DNA of 62,250 bases from an uncultured Oscillospiraceae bacterium (GTDB taxonomy: Bacteria > Bacillota > Clostridia > Oscillospirales > Oscillospiraceae), in contig CAKTHQ010000011.1 in the NCBI GenBank assembly GCA_934565415.1, forward strand, positions 1 to 62,250, given 5' to 3'. Positions 1 through 8,831 of the stretch are shown here, piece by piece. Both the position numbers and the translations under genes were made by a program. Each line of letters starts with the position of its first letter. The stretch's first letter is position 1. The notes under the pieces are model-generated. The model saw only the letters and a program-made list of their open reading frames with translations. It ran no database searches and was not told the origin of the DNA.

Positions 1-10
1 TGCGGGCCAC

Positions 11-92
11 CCCCTCCATGCAGGAGGGGGAATGGGGATTTTTCCCGCAGGCGGACACCATTCAACTAACCCTACAACTCCCCATTTGTCAG
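11..92 (-). repeat. Partial copy of a MITE-like dispersed repeat
   Basis: Positions 12-72 are nearly identical to the reverse complement of 51846-51908. Weaker similarity continues to about 92, ending in the terminal motif AACTCCCCATTTG. The segment contains a perfect hairpin, CCCCCTCC-atgca-GGAGGGGG, at about 11-31. The window edge hides the other terminus, so it is unknown whether this copy is complete. It lies downstream of the convergent end of the EAL gene and contains no gene. Confidence 0.8.
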
Positions 93-112
93 CTTCTAAA
101 ACGAAACGAGCA

Positions 113-147
113 GCGCCCCTCTGCGACTTTGCTTCGCAGAGGGGCGC
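113..147 (-). terminator. Hairpin terminator after the REC-GGDEF-EAL gene
   Basis: A perfect 13-bp stem, GCGCCCCTCTGCG/CGCAGAGGGGCGC, with a 9-nt loop lies just past the stop codon at 158. The T-run that follows on the minus strand is weak, so termination may be imperfect. Confidence 0.6.
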
Positions 148-157
148 GTTATATACT

Positions 158-2200
158 TTAGAAGTTTGGCAGCCGATGTACCAGCTCCAGTACATGGGGC
201 TCGCCGTCGATTTCCAGGTATTTGCCCACCACCTCGCAGGGCACGCCGTCCCGTTCCTGGACGGTGGTCTCCTCCTGGCGGGTTTTCAGTACCCTTTGGG
301 CCAGAGAACGGGACACACCCATGGGGTTCGTACGGGTATCGCAGAGCCTGCTCAGCTCCCCGTCCGGGTCCTCCAGGGGGCTTACATCCAGCAGCCTGGC
401 ATCCACAAGATGCACCGCATCGAATACCATCTGGTAGCCCCGAAGCATATTTTGAATCTCCCGGCGGGTCAGGTGCTTGTCCGGCATCAGGCTGTCGGAC
501 CGGCGGAAGAGACTGGTCATTCTCCGCACCGGGTCGATGGCGGCGCCCAGGCGGCCTTCCTCCTTGCAGCGCTTTACATAGGCCATAAACTCCTGCTCCG
601 GCAGGGGCTTGGAGAAGTAATAGCCCTGGATATAGTCGCAGTCGCTCCCCTGCAGGAAGCCCACCTGCTCCCGGGTTTCGGCGCCCTCGGCAACCACCTT
701 GATGCCCAGGTGGTGCACCATTTCCAGAATGCCGGAGATGATGGTCCGAACCTTGGAGCTGGACTCAATCTGGCGGGTAAAGGTCATATCCAGCTTGAGA
801 ATATCAAAATCGTACCGTTTCAGCATTCCAAAGGAGGAATAGCCGGAGCCGAAGTCATCCAGCAGGATCTTGGCCCCTGCCCCCCGGAGCTGCTCCAGGA
901 TCCCGGCCCGGTCGCTTTCCAGGGCGGCATAGGAGGTTTCCGTGATTTCCAGGCGCATATCCCCCTTGTGGAGCCGGTCATTCTTAAAGATATTCAGAAG
1001 CCTGTCCATCATACCGTCGTCGTAAAAGTCCATCCAGCTCAGGTTTACGGACACGGGCACCATAGGCGTTCCGTCTTCATAGGACTTTAAGATAGTCCGG
1101 TACACATGGTCTGCCACATACCAGTCCAGCTTGGAAATCTGGCCGCTGCTCTCCAGGGCCGGAATAAATACCGCCGGGGATACCATGCCCCTTTGGGGAT
1201 GGATCCACCGGACCAGGGCCTCGGCGGACACCAGGTTGCCGGTAGCCGCCTCCACCACGGGCTGATAGTATACCTTGAACTCCCCACCCTGGATGGCGGT
1301 CTCGTACTCACTCATAAGCTCCGCCCGGTCCATATAAAACCTGCGCATGGAGTCGTCGAAAACCACATGGGGCAGCACATGGTCGCTGAGGATGCTCTCC
1401 TCTGCCAGCTTGGCCCGGTCGATCATGGCGCTTACATTGTCGTCGTTTTCGTCCAGGTAGTAAATGCCGCAATAGCCGTAGAGCTTCATGCTCCGGCCCT
1501 TCAGCTGGGCGTTCAGCTTCAGCTTGGCAGGCAGGGTTTCCAGGTCCACATTTTCCCGGCGGGTCAGGCATACGAAATGGTCGGTATCCTGCCTTCCGGA
1601 TACGGCAGGCGCAAAGGATTCGTTGATCCGGCGGTAGAACTCCTTCAGGATACTGTCTCCGCCCTCCACGCCGAAGAGCTCATTGGTGGCCTTAAAGTTC
1701 TTGATGTCGAAAAACATCAGCGCATACTCTGTGCGGCTGGCCGCATTGTGCAGGATGTTTTCCGACATTTTGATAAAGCCGTTCCGGTTATATCCCCCGG
1801 TCAGCGCATCCAGATAGTCGTGCTCATACAGGGAAAGAATGTTATGTACCCGATTCAGGACAATTTCCGGGCCGAAGGGCTTGGAAAAGTAGTCCACCGC
1901 CCCCAGCTTATAGGCTTGGAGCACTGACGCGTCGGAGGAATCGCCGGAAATCACAATCACCGGCAGGTCCTTCAGCAGGTTCTTTTGCCGCATATATTCC
2001 AGGACCTTAAAGCCGTCCATCACAGGCATCTGAATATCCAGCAGCATCAGCCGGTAAACCCGCTCCTGGGATTCGATCATCTGGATGGCCTGGGCGCCGT
2101 TTTCCGCCTGGTAAACCTGGTACCGGTCCTGCAAGATAACCTCCAGCAGCTCCCGATTGATCTGGGCATCATCCACTATGAGAACATTTGATTTTAACAT
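158..2200 (-). CDS. Response regulator with REC, degenerate GGDEF and EAL domains (c-di-GMP phosphodiesterase)
   Basis: A 680-residue cytoplasmic signalling protein. Residues 1-120 form a receiver domain with acidic D10/D11, phospho-acceptor D55 and K107. Residues about 135-290 resemble a GGDEF domain, but the signature site reads SGRQDTDHF, so cyclase activity is unlikely. Residues about 300-550 are an EAL domain with AEALVRW, DDFGSGYSS and KVVAEGAE all present, as expected of an active c-di-GMP phosphodiesterase. The last 120 residues form an unassigned domain. The ATG at 2200 is chosen because an AGAGGGGA ribosome site precedes it; an upstream in-frame ATG at 2224 has none. It follows an Hpt gene by 45 nt and is probably in the same operon. 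No histidine kinase is adjacent. The activity call is inferred from motifs. Confidence 0.93.
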   Translation of the reverse strand: MLKSNVLIVDDAQINRELLEVILQDRYQVYQAENGAQAIQMIESQERVYRLMLLDIQMPVMDGFKVLEYMRQKNLLKDLPVIVISGDSSDASVLQAYKLGAVDYFSKPFGPEIVLNRVHNILSLYEHDYLDALTGGYNRNGFIKMSENILHNAASRTEYALMFFDIKNFKATNELFGVEGGDSILKEFYRRINESFAPAVSGRQDTDHFVCLTRRENVDLETLPAKLKLNAQLKGRSMKLYGYCGIYYLDENDDNVSAMIDRAKLAEESILSDHVLPHVVFDDSMRRFYMDRAELMSEYETAIQGGEFKVYYQPVVEAATGNLVSAEALVRWIHPQRGMVSPAVFIPALESSGQISKLDWYVADHVYRTILKSYEDGTPMVPVSVNLSWMDFYDDGMMDRLLNIFKNDRLHKGDMRLEITETSYAALESDRAGILEQLRGAGAKILLDDFGSGYSSFGMLKRYDFDILKLDMTFTRQIESSSKVRTIISGILEMVHHLGIKVVAEGAETREQVGFLQGSDCDYIQGYYFSKPLPEQEFMAYVKRCKEEGRLGAAIDPVRRMTSLFRRSDSLMPDKHLTRREIQNMLRGYQMVFDAVHLVDARLLDVSPLEDPDGELSRLCDTRTNPMGVSRSLAQRVLKTRQEETTVQERDGVPCEVVGKYLEIDGEPHVLELVHRLPNF

Positions 2201-2245
2201 CGATACATCCCCTCTTTGTTGCACCCATCGTGTAGAATTGGGATA

Positions 2246-2602
2246 TTACTTTTCCGCCTGATAGGCCCGGATAGCCTCCACCGTCTTCCGGTAGGCATCC
2301 TCCAGCTTTGCATACAGCACCTGGTCTGCCACGGCCTTCTGGGGGCGGAGCTGCTCCGTCAGGTCAGAGGCGGCCTTCTGCAGTCCGGTAAAGGCCAGGT
2401 TCGCTGCGACGCCCTTTAAGGTGTGGGCCTCCCGGAAGGACACGGCAATGTCCCCCGCCGCCACCGCCTGGCGCAGGCCCTCCATGGTTTTGTCGTCCAG
2501 AAATTTCAGCATGAACCGCTCGATCATGGAATCCATCATCAGTCGATTTTTGGCATCCTCGTAGTTGCCGTCCATCCGGTTGTAGCACTCCTGTAAGGTC
2601 AT
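2246..2602 (-). CDS. Histidine phosphotransfer (Hpt) domain protein
   Basis: A 118-residue all-helical protein that consists of one Hpt domain. The phospho-accepting histidine is H60 in the motif AHTLKGVAANL. Such proteins relay phosphate between a hybrid histidine kinase and a receiver domain. The next gene downstream encodes a receiver-GGDEF-EAL protein, so that receiver is the obvious partner (inference). The start has a TTGGAGG site 7 nt upstream. No hybrid kinase is in the window, so the phosphate source is unknown. Confidence 0.88.
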   Translation of the reverse strand: MTLQECYNRMDGNYEDAKNRLMMDSMIERFMLKFLDDKTMEGLRQAVAAGDIAVSFREAHTLKGVAANLAFTGLQKAASDLTEQLRPQKAVADQVLYAKLEDAYRKTVEAIRAYQAEK

Positions 2603-2696
2603 TTCAAAGCCTCCAATTTTTTAGAACGAAACGCTTTCGCGTGATAATCTGTTTAGTTTTCGCATAGTTTTGTACAAGTTCCAGATGTACTTCACC

Positions 2697-2725
2697 ATTA
2701 TACACAGTTGCTCTATAAATAGCAA
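2697..2725 (-). promoter_or_regulatory. Sigma-A promoter of the hpt/EAL operon
   Basis: The minus strand reads TTGCTA, a 17-bp spacer, then a consensus TATAAT at 2697-2702, about 95 nt upstream of the Hpt start. Confidence 0.75.
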
Positions 2726-2835
2726 GGGGATTCCGACAACTATCGCCATTTTCTTTTTCTGCCCCACTTCTCCCCTTCTCCGTCCGGCACTTTTTACTTC
2801 CGTAACAATTATTCAAAAATATGACCAAAAGGCTA

Positions 2836-2863
2836 TTGATTTTTTTCATAGATTCTATATAAT
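2836..2863 (+). promoter_or_regulatory. Sigma-A promoter of the diguanylate cyclase gene
   Basis: TTGATT at 2836-2841 and TATAAT at 2858-2863 are separated by 16 bp. The promoter faces away from the hpt promoter, so the island is divergently transcribed. A leader of about 80 nt follows. Confidence 0.75.
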
Positions 2864-2895
2864 GTGATTATGCTTTGGCCGAGACACCGGGGCTT

Positions 2896-2915
2896 CTTTC
2901 CGCCCTTGCGGAAAG
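2896..2915 (+). other. Leader hairpin upstream of the diguanylate cyclase
   Basis: A perfect 8-bp stem CTTTCCGC-cctt-GCGGAAAG sits between the promoter and the strong AAGGAGG site at 2934-2940. A flanking TTATGC/GCATAA match (about 2867-2872 and 2916-2921) could extend the fold. I do not recognise a known riboswitch here. Confidence 0.45.
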
Positions 2916-2950
2916 GCATAAGCGAACGCTGCGAAGGAGGACCAACCGTC

Positions 2951-4033
2951 GTGGAAAAGTTCAAGTCTTTTCTCTTACAAACCCTGCCCAAAATATTATC
3001 CCTTCTTTTGGTGGTTCTGATTTTTTTATCCGGCATGGATGTCCATTTTCTCCGGGGCACCGCCAAAGCCATCGACCTGACCGGCTCCCTGCGGGGCAAG
3101 GGCCAGCAGCTGGTAAAGCAGGAGCTTCTGGGTGTCCACAACGATGAGCTGATTGCGGATATCCCGGTTCTGATTGAAGAACTGCGCGAAGGCGGCAAGA
3201 CCCACGATGTGACCCCCATGCAAAACGTAGAGTACCAGAGCAGCCTGGCCATCCTGGCCAAATACTGGGATACCCTGGAAAGGACCATTCAGGCAGTCCG
3301 CGCTACCGGGCCGGAGGGCACCGATATCCTGTATGTCAGCGACCATTTTTACACCCTGGCAGACCAGTCCGTGGCCAAGGCCGTGGCCTATTCCGACCAG
3401 ATCACCCGGGATTTGCAGATCATTGAGTACGCCATGGTGCTGTGCAGCCTGCTTATGGTGGGCCTGATGCTCTTCAGCTCCATCCAGAACCGGAAGCTGT
3501 CCACCGCCAACTCCGTCCTCTCCTTTACCGCCTACCTGGATAAGCACACGGGCCTGCCCAACAAGAGCAAATGTGAAGAGCTGCTGAACGCCCCGGAAGA
3601 GCTGGACCTGTCCACCGCCTGCCTGATGTTCGACCTGAACAACCTGAAAAAAATCAACGACGCCATGGGCCACCAGGCCGGCGACGACATGATTAAAGGC
3701 TTTGCCCAGCTGCTGCGGAAGGCCACTCCGCCCGACGATTTTGTTGGGCGCTACGGCGGCGACGAGTTTATTGTAATTCTCAAAGAGGTCACCCCCGGAG
3801 AGGTGGATGCCTTCCTGAATAAGCTTGGCAAAATGACTGCCGACTACAACCGTTCCGGCACCCAGTTTATGCCCGTCATCCCCCTGAGCTATGCCGCGGG
3901 CTACGGCCACTCCGCCCAGGTACCCAACAGCACCATGGCAGACCTTTTAAAGGTGGCCGATACCCATATGTATGCCGACAAGGCCAGAATCAAGGCTGCC
4001 CTCCGAGAAGAGGACCAGATGAATTTCCGCTGA
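2951..4033 (+). CDS. Membrane-anchored diguanylate cyclase (GGDEF)
   Basis: Makes c-di-GMP from two GTP. The 360-residue protein has a membrane segment near residues 14-30, an extracytoplasmic region of about 125 residues as a likely sensor, a second membrane segment near 159-179, and a C-terminal GGDEF domain. The catalytic loop RYGGDEF is intact at about 269-273. No RxxD product-inhibition site is visible in the usual place five residues before it. The GTG at 2951 is chosen because AAGGAGG lies 10 nt upstream; an in-frame ATG at 2864 would add an unlikely N-terminus and has no ribosome site. The gene is divergent from the Hpt/EAL pair, so synthesis and breakdown of the same messenger are encoded side by side. 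Confidence 0.92.
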   Translation: MEKFKSFLLQTLPKILSLLLVVLIFLSGMDVHFLRGTAKAIDLTGSLRGKGQQLVKQELLGVHNDELIADIPVLIEELREGGKTHDVTPMQNVEYQSSLAILAKYWDTLERTIQAVRATGPEGTDILYVSDHFYTLADQSVAKAVAYSDQITRDLQIIEYAMVLCSLLMVGLMLFSSIQNRKLSTANSVLSFTAYLDKHTGLPNKSKCEELLNAPEELDLSTACLMFDLNNLKKINDAMGHQAGDDMIKGFAQLLRKATPPDDFVGRYGGDEFIVILKEVTPGEVDAFLNKLGKMTADYNRSGTQFMPVIPLSYAAGYGHSAQVPNSTMADLLKVADTHMYADKARIKAALREEDQMNFR

Positions 4034-4039
4034 TATTTC

Positions 4040-4075
4040 ACCGCCGATGCAGAATATTGCATCGGTGGTTTTTTG
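4040..4075 (+). terminator. Intrinsic terminator of the diguanylate cyclase
   Basis: A 12-bp stem, with ACCGCCGATGCA as its left arm and one G-T pair, encloses a 6-8 nt loop and is followed by a T-run. It begins 7 nt after the stop. Confidence 0.9.
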
Positions 4076-4170
4076 CATATCTTATTCTTTTCTGGGGATT
4101 GTATTTCCTCTTCCGCTATGGTATAGTATACGTCAGCGTAAAAAAGCAAACAGAGAAAGAGGAGTACAAT

Positions 4171-5541
4171 ATGAACGAAAAACAAAAGCGCAGCGCCTTT
4201 TCCGGGAGGCTGGGCTTCGTGCTGTCCGCAGCCGGAGCATCGGTGGGCCTGGGAAACATCTGGCGTTTTCCCTATCTGGCCGCGAAGTACGGCGGCGGTA
4301 TTTTTCTGCTGATTTATATCCTGCTGGCCCTGACCTTTGGCTATACCATGATCGTGGCAGAAACCTGCCTGGGCCGCATGACCCGCAAAAGCCCCGTGGG
4401 GGCCTTTGCCTCCTTTGGCTCCTCCTTCGGCTTCCGGTTCGGCGGCTGGATCAACGCCATTATCCCCATTCTCATTGTCCCCTACTACTCCGTCATCGGC
4501 GGCTGGGTCGTCCATTACCTGGCCGGTTACCTGCTGGGCCACAGTCACGCCCTGGCTGCCGACGGATATTTTTCCGCCTTTATCTCCAACGGCCTTTCTA
4601 CGGAGCTGTGCTTTATCGTCTTCGTTGCCCTGACCCTGGCAGTCATCTTCGCCGGCGTGGAAAACGGCATCGAGCGGGTATCCAAAAAAATGATGCCGGT
4701 ACTGGTTGTCCTGTCCGTCATCATTGCGGGCTACTCCGTTACCCGGCCCGGCGCTATGGAGGGCGTAAAATACTTCCTGGTGCCCAACCCCAGGAATTTC
4801 TCCTGGATGACCGTGGTCACCGCCATGGGCCAGATGTTCTACTCCCTGTCCATTGCCATGGGCATTCTCATTACCTTCGGCTCCTATATGAAAAAGGATG
4901 TTTCCATCGAAGGCTCCACCCAAAATGTGGAGGTATTTGATACCGCCATTGCCGTTATGGCAGGCCTGATGATTATTCCCGCGGTTTTTGCCTTCTCCGG
5001 CGGGGACCCGGAAGCACTGAATGCCGGCCCGGCCCTGATGTTTATCACCATTCCCAAGGTCTTCGATTCCATGGGCCTTGGAACCCTCATCGGCATTCTG
5101 TTCTTCCTGCTGGTGCTCTTTGCCGCCGTCACCAGCTCCATCGCCCTGACGGAAAGCGCCGTTTCTACCCTGCAGGATGAGCTGGGCTGGGGCCGGAAAA
5201 AGGCCACGGCCATTATGGGCCTTTCCATGCTGGGCCTGGGCACCCTGTCCTGCCTGGGCTACGGCCCCTGGAGCAAGGTGACCATTATCGGGATGCAGTT
5301 TTTGGACTTCTTTGACTTTTTGACCAACTCCGTCATGATGCCCATTGCCGCCATTGCCATCTGCATCCTGGTTTCCAGGGTCATCGGCGTTCAGCGGATT
5401 GAGGAGGAGGTCCTCCAGGGAGAGGGCACCTTCCGCCGGAAGAGGATTTTCAACCTGATGATCCGCTTCCTGTGCCCCTTCTTCGCCGCCATTATCCTCA
5501 TCAGCTCCGTGGCCAATGCCTTTGGCATTATCTCCATGTAA
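4171..5541 (+). CDS. Sodium-dependent transporter, NSS/SLC6 family
   Basis: A 456-residue polytopic membrane protein of the neurotransmitter:sodium symporter family. It begins with the family's first-helix signature (SAAGASVGLGNIWRFPY, with the unwound sodium/substrate-binding segment), followed by about 11-12 hydrophobic helices. Bacterial members usually import amino acids such as tryptophan, tyrosine or leucine; the substrate cannot be read here. The start at 4171 has an AAAGAGGAG site; an in-frame ATG at 4057 lies inside the preceding terminator and is rejected. It is monocistronic between two terminators. Confidence 0.93.
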   Translation: MNEKQKRSAFSGRLGFVLSAAGASVGLGNIWRFPYLAAKYGGGIFLLIYILLALTFGYTMIVAETCLGRMTRKSPVGAFASFGSSFGFRFGGWINAIIPILIVPYYSVIGGWVVHYLAGYLLGHSHALAADGYFSAFISNGLSTELCFIVFVALTLAVIFAGVENGIERVSKKMMPVLVVLSVIIAGYSVTRPGAMEGVKYFLVPNPRNFSWMTVVTAMGQMFYSLSIAMGILITFGSYMKKDVSIEGSTQNVEVFDTAIAVMAGLMIIPAVFAFSGGDPEALNAGPALMFITIPKVFDSMGLGTLIGILFFLLVLFAAVTSSIALTESAVSTLQDELGWGRKKATAIMGLSMLGLGTLSCLGYGPWSKVTIIGMQFLDFFDFLTNSVMMPIAAIAICILVSRVIGVQRIEEEVLQGEGTFRRKRIFNLMIRFLCPFFAAIILISSVANAFGIISM

Positions 5542-5600
5542 TGAAAAGTTGCTCAACGCTATTTTGAGGTCCACGCCGAGAATTACGAAGTGCGCCTCCG

Positions 5601-5632
5601 AAAAAACGCAGCCGGTTCGGCTGCGTTTTTTT
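5601..5632. terminator. Bidirectional terminator between the NSS gene and trmD
   Basis: The stem AACGCAGCCG/CGGCTGCGTT is flanked by A6 on one side and T7 on the other. It can serve both the plus-strand transporter and the minus-strand operon that ends at 5631. Confidence 0.9.
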
Positions 5633-6380
5633 ATTCGGACCGGGAATCCTCCTGTTCCATTTCTTTTAGAAGCTTCTGATCCTTTTTGGAGGAAAGGTCC
5701 AGCTTTTCGTACATATCCGGCCTTCTTTCCCGGGTCCGCCGGAGGGACTGCATCCGTCTCCACCGGTTTACCCTTTCGTGGTTTCCGGAGAGCAGAATTT
5801 CCGGCACCGCCCGCCCGTGCCACACGGCGGGGCGGCTGTACTGGGGGTATTCCAGGAGCCCGGAAAAATGGCTTTCGTCTTCAAAGCACTCCGGGTCTGC
5901 CAGCACCCCGGGAACCATCCGGCACACGGCATCAGTCACGGCCATAGCGGCAATTTCCCCGCCGGTAAGTACAAAGTCCCCCAGAGAAATTTCCTCGTCC
6001 ACGCACTCGTCGATGAACCGCTGGTCGATGCCCTCGTAGTGGCCGCAGACCAGAATCAGATTGTCCATTTTGCTTAAACGGATGGCATCCTCCTGCCGGA
6101 AGGTATGGCCGCAGGGGGACATATATACGGTGTGCACCGGCCCCCCGGCCTCATCGCATACCGCCTCCCAGCAGCGATAGATGGGGTCCGCCTGCATAAT
6201 GGCCCCCCGGCCGCCGCCGTAGGGGTAATCGTCCACCTGGTTCTGCTTATTGGAGGTATAGTCCCGGATCTGGTGGGCCTCAATGCGGATATAGCCCCGC
6301 TCCTGGGCCCGGCCCAGAATGCTTTCGGACAGTACATCCCCCAGGGTATCGGGGAACAGGGTCAGAATATCAATCCGCAT
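5631..6380 (-). CDS. trmD: tRNA (guanine37-N1)-methyltransferase TrmD
   Basis: Methylates G37 next to the anticodon of certain tRNAs with S-adenosylmethionine, which prevents frameshifting. At 249 residues the length is typical. The SPOUT trefoil-knot region is clear: LVCGHYEGIDQRFID followed by EISLGDFVLTGGE. The N-terminal YGGGRGAIMQADPI corresponds to the usual YGGGPGMVM motif. It is the last gene of the ylxM-ffh-rpsP-khpA-rimM-trmD operon and its start overlaps rimM by 11 nt, suggesting translational coupling. Confidence 0.97.
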   Translation of the reverse strand: MRIDILTLFPDTLGDVLSESILGRAQERGYIRIEAHQIRDYTSNKQNQVDDYPYGGGRGAIMQADPIYRCWEAVCDEAGGPVHTVYMSPCGHTFRQEDAIRLSKMDNLILVCGHYEGIDQRFIDECVDEEISLGDFVLTGGEIAAMAVTDAVCRMVPGVLADPECFEDESHFSGLLEYPQYSRPAVWHGRAVPEILLSGNHERVNRWRRMQSLRRTRERRPDMYEKLDLSSKKDQKLLKEMEQEDSRSE

Positions 6381-6861
6381 CGGTTTCCATGCCCTCCAGC
6401 AGCTTTACATCCATCCGGTTTCCCTCCAGGTCGGTCCTCAGGATAAATTCCTTTACCGCGGGAATCATGTACTCCCTGGCGCCCTCCACCACATATACCT
6501 GATTCCCGGGGTAGTCCAGCACCTGGGCAACGGTTCCGATCTTCTCTCCCCCGGCATAGACCTCCACCCCGGTCAGCTCCCCGGCAAAGATCACATCGGG
6601 CCCAACATCCTCCCGGAAAATTTCCACCTTTTTCCCCCGCAGGGCCTGGGCCAGCTCCATGGTATCTACGCCCTGAAGCTTTATCAGGTTGCAGGTACCC
6701 TGCACCCGGCAGGATGCAATTTCATAGGGCTTCCCGGCAATGCGGCACCTGGAAAACGGCAGCATACTTTCGGGGCCGTCCAGCCAGGTAAGCATTTTCA
6801 CCTCACCCCGGACCCCGTGGGTATTCACAATTTCGCCTGCCTCGATAAACGGAAGTCTCAT
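6370..6861 (-). CDS. rimM: Ribosome maturation factor RimM
   Basis: Assists late assembly of the 30S head around ribosomal protein S19. The 163-residue protein has the usual N-terminal beta-barrel (GEIVNTHGVRGEVKM) and the PRC-type barrel near the C-terminus (GTVAQVLDYPGNQVYVV). An AAAGGAGAA site precedes the start. Between khpA and trmD, the order is standard in Firmicutes. Confidence 0.95.
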   Translation of the reverse strand: MRLPFIEAGEIVNTHGVRGEVKMLTWLDGPESMLPFSRCRIAGKPYEIASCRVQGTCNLIKLQGVDTMELAQALRGKKVEIFREDVGPDVIFAGELTGVEVYAGGEKIGTVAQVLDYPGNQVYVVEGAREYMIPAVKEFILRTDLEGNRMDVKLLEGMETDAD

Positions 6862-6914
6862 ACGTTTCTCCTTTATAAACGAAAATGCGTGACGAAATCG
6901 CCACGCATAGCCGT

Positions 6915-7145
6915 TTAGTCCACAATTTCCACGGTAACCTTTTCGCCAGTGCGCTGGGCCACCGTTTTGATAATGGTACGGATCTCCTTGGCGATCCGCC
7001 CCTGGCGGCCAATCACCTTACCCATGTCGCCTTCGGCCACATGGAGCTCCAGCACCGTGCCATCCTCTTCGGTCTTTTCGACAACGGTGACGGAGTCGGG
7101 ATTGTCAACCAAGCTCTTTGCCATATACAGCAAAAGTTCCTTCAT
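6915..7145 (-). CDS. khpA: KH-domain RNA-binding protein KhpA
   Basis: A 76-residue single KH domain with the GxxG loop GRQG in GKVIGRQGRIAKEIR. In other Firmicutes KhpA pairs with KhpB and binds many RNAs, with effects on cell elongation and small-RNA function. Its position between rpsP and rimM is the conserved one. A GAAGGAG site lies 8 nt upstream of the ATG. Confidence 0.93.
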   Translation of the reverse strand: MKELLLYMAKSLVDNPDSVTVVEKTEEDGTVLELHVAEGDMGKVIGRQGRIAKEIRTIIKTVAQRTGEKVTVEIVD

Positions 7146-7167
7146 TGTGCCACTCCTTCAAAGGGGC

Positions 7168-7407
7168 TTACAGAACACCGGCGTTCTTCAGCAGGCCCCG
7201 AACGGTATCGGTGGGCTGAGCACCGTTCTTGATCCAGTTCTGAGCCTTCTCGGCGTCCACGGTAATGGTGGCGGGAGCGGTCAGGGGATTGTAGGTGCCG
7301 ATCTCTTCGATGCAGCGGCCATCACGGGGAGAACGGGAATCGGCAACAACGATACGGTAGTAAGGAGCCTTCTTGGCGCCCATTCTTCTCAGTCTGATCT
7401 TAACCAT
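7168..7407 (-). CDS. rpsP: 30S ribosomal protein S16
   Basis: A 79-residue protein beginning [20 protein letters not shown], the S16 signature. The ATG at 7407 is supported by a strong TGGAGGTG site; an upstream in-frame start at 7452 has none. It follows ffh by 74 nt and precedes khpA by 22 nt. Confidence 0.97.
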   Translation of the reverse strand: MVKIRLRRMGAKKAPYYRIVVADSRSPRDGRCIEEIGTYNPLTAPATITVDAEKAQNWIKNGAQPTDTVRGLLKNAGVL

Positions 7408-7481
7408 GAAAGTTTCACCTCCATAAAAAGTCTGAATAAATATATATCGCAAAGCAATTTGCTTACAGCGAACAAAGGAAT

Positions 7482-8828
7482 TTACATACCCGGGAAGCGC
7501 ATCCCGCCAAAGCCGCCCATTCTCTTGAGCTTCTTGGCAGCGCCGGGAGCGGAGAACTGCTTCATGAGCTTGCGCATCTGCTCAAAGGACTTTAAGAGCT
7601 TGTTTACATCCTCTACCCGGAGCCCGCAGCCGGCGGCAATCCGCTTTTTGCGGCTGGCGCCGATGATGGAGGGGTTCTCCCGCTCCTTGGGGGTCATGGA
7701 TAGGATAATGGCCTCGGTATGGGCCATAGCCTTGGGGTCCAGCTTTACATCCTTCAGGTTGGCGCCGCCGGGCATTTGGGCCAGAATGTCCTCCATGGAG
7801 CCCATGCTCTTCAGCTGCACCATCTGATCGTAAAAATCCTGGAGGGTGAAGCGGTTGGTTTTCAGCTTTTCCTCCAGCTTGGCGGCCTGCTTGGCGTCAT
7901 AGGCCTTCTCGGCCTTTTCGATGAGGGAAAGCACATCGCCCATGCCCAGAATCCGGCTTGCCATCCGGTCCGGGTGGAAAACCTCGATGTCCTCCAGCTT
8001 TTCGCCCACACCGGCAAACTTAATGGGCTTTCCGGTAACGGCCCGGACGGACAGGGCCGCACCGCCTCTGGCATCGCCGTCCAGCTTGGAAAGCATGACG
8101 GAGTCGATCTCCAGCCATTCGTTAAAGGTCTGGGCGGCGTTGACCGCATCCTGGCCGGTCATGGCGTCTACCACAAGCATAATTTCATCCGGCTTTACGG
8201 TGGCCTTGATGTTCTTCAGCTCTTCCATCAGAGCCTCATCCACATGGAGGCGGCCGGCGGTGTCCAGAAACACCATGTCGTAGCCTCTCTGGCGGGCGTA
8301 GAGCACCGCTTCCTTGGCGGTGACAACAGGATCCTGGGTACCCTTTTCAAAGACGGGAATCCCCAGCTTCTCGCCGCAAACCTTCAGCTGCTGGATAGCG
8401 GCAGGCCGGTAAACATCGCAGGCCACGAGCAGCGGGTTTCTCCCCTGCCGCTTCATAAGGCCCGCAAGCTTACTGCCATTGGTGGTCTTACCGGCGCCCT
8501 GGAGGCCAACCAGCATAACCACGGTAGGGCCGTTGGGGTTAATATGAATGTGTTTTGTCTCCGCGCCCATAAGCTTGCACAGCTCTTCGTTGACGATCTT
8601 TACGATCATCTGGGCGGGGGTCAGGGATTCCAGTACATCCGCGCCCACGCAGCGCTCGGTAACGGACTTTGTAAAATCCTTTACGACCTTATAGCTGACA
8701 TCCGCCTCCAAAAGCGCCATCCGGATTTCCCGCATGGCCTCCTTCACGTCTGCTTCCTTCAGCCTTCCTTTGCCGCGAAGTCTTTTGAAGGTGGCGGATA
8801 TTTTGTCGGTCAAGCCTTCAAATGCCAT
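7482..8828 (-). CDS. ffh: Signal recognition particle protein Ffh (SRP54)
   Basis: The GTPase of the signal recognition particle, which binds SRP RNA and targets membrane proteins to FtsY and the translocon. At 448 residues it has an N-terminal helical bundle, a G domain with [14 protein letters not shown] and [10 protein letters not shown], and a C-terminal M domain ending in a Met/Gly-rich tail. Its RNA partner is encoded at 12611-12879. The ATG is 3 nt after the ylxM stop and its ribosome site lies within the end of ylxM, implying coupling. Confidence 0.97.
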   Translation of the reverse strand: MAFEGLTDKISATFKRLRGKGRLKEADVKEAMREIRMALLEADVSYKVVKDFTKSVTERCVGADVLESLTPAQMIVKIVNEELCKLMGAETKHIHINPNGPTVVMLVGLQGAGKTTNGSKLAGLMKRQGRNPLLVACDVYRPAAIQQLKVCGEKLGIPVFEKGTQDPVVTAKEAVLYARQRGYDMVFLDTAGRLHVDEALMEELKNIKATVKPDEIMLVVDAMTGQDAVNAAQTFNEWLEIDSVMLSKLDGDARGGAALSVRAVTGKPIKFAGVGEKLEDIEVFHPDRMASRILGMGDVLSLIEKAEKAYDAKQAAKLEEKLKTNRFTLQDFYDQMVQLKSMGSMEDILAQMPGGANLKDVKLDPKAMAHTEAIILSMTPKERENPSIIGASRKKRIAAGCGLRVEDVNKLLKSFEQMRKLMKQFSAPGAAKKLKRMGGFGGMRFPGM

Positions 8829-8831
8829 AGC

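Noticed and set aside
2604..2849. 81-codon minus-strand frame between hpt and the cyclase
   Set aside because: It lies on the hpt promoter and overlaps the divergent promoter; no ribosome site and no recognisable product.
2867..2950. c-di-GMP riboswitch in the cyclase leader
   Set aside because: I looked for the GEMM-I and class II conserved blocks and did not find them. Only a generic hairpin is supported.
3901..5823. 640-codon minus-strand frame opposite the NSS transporter
   Set aside because: Antisense shadow with a low-complexity Gly/His/Asn/Asp translation; it also crosses two terminators.
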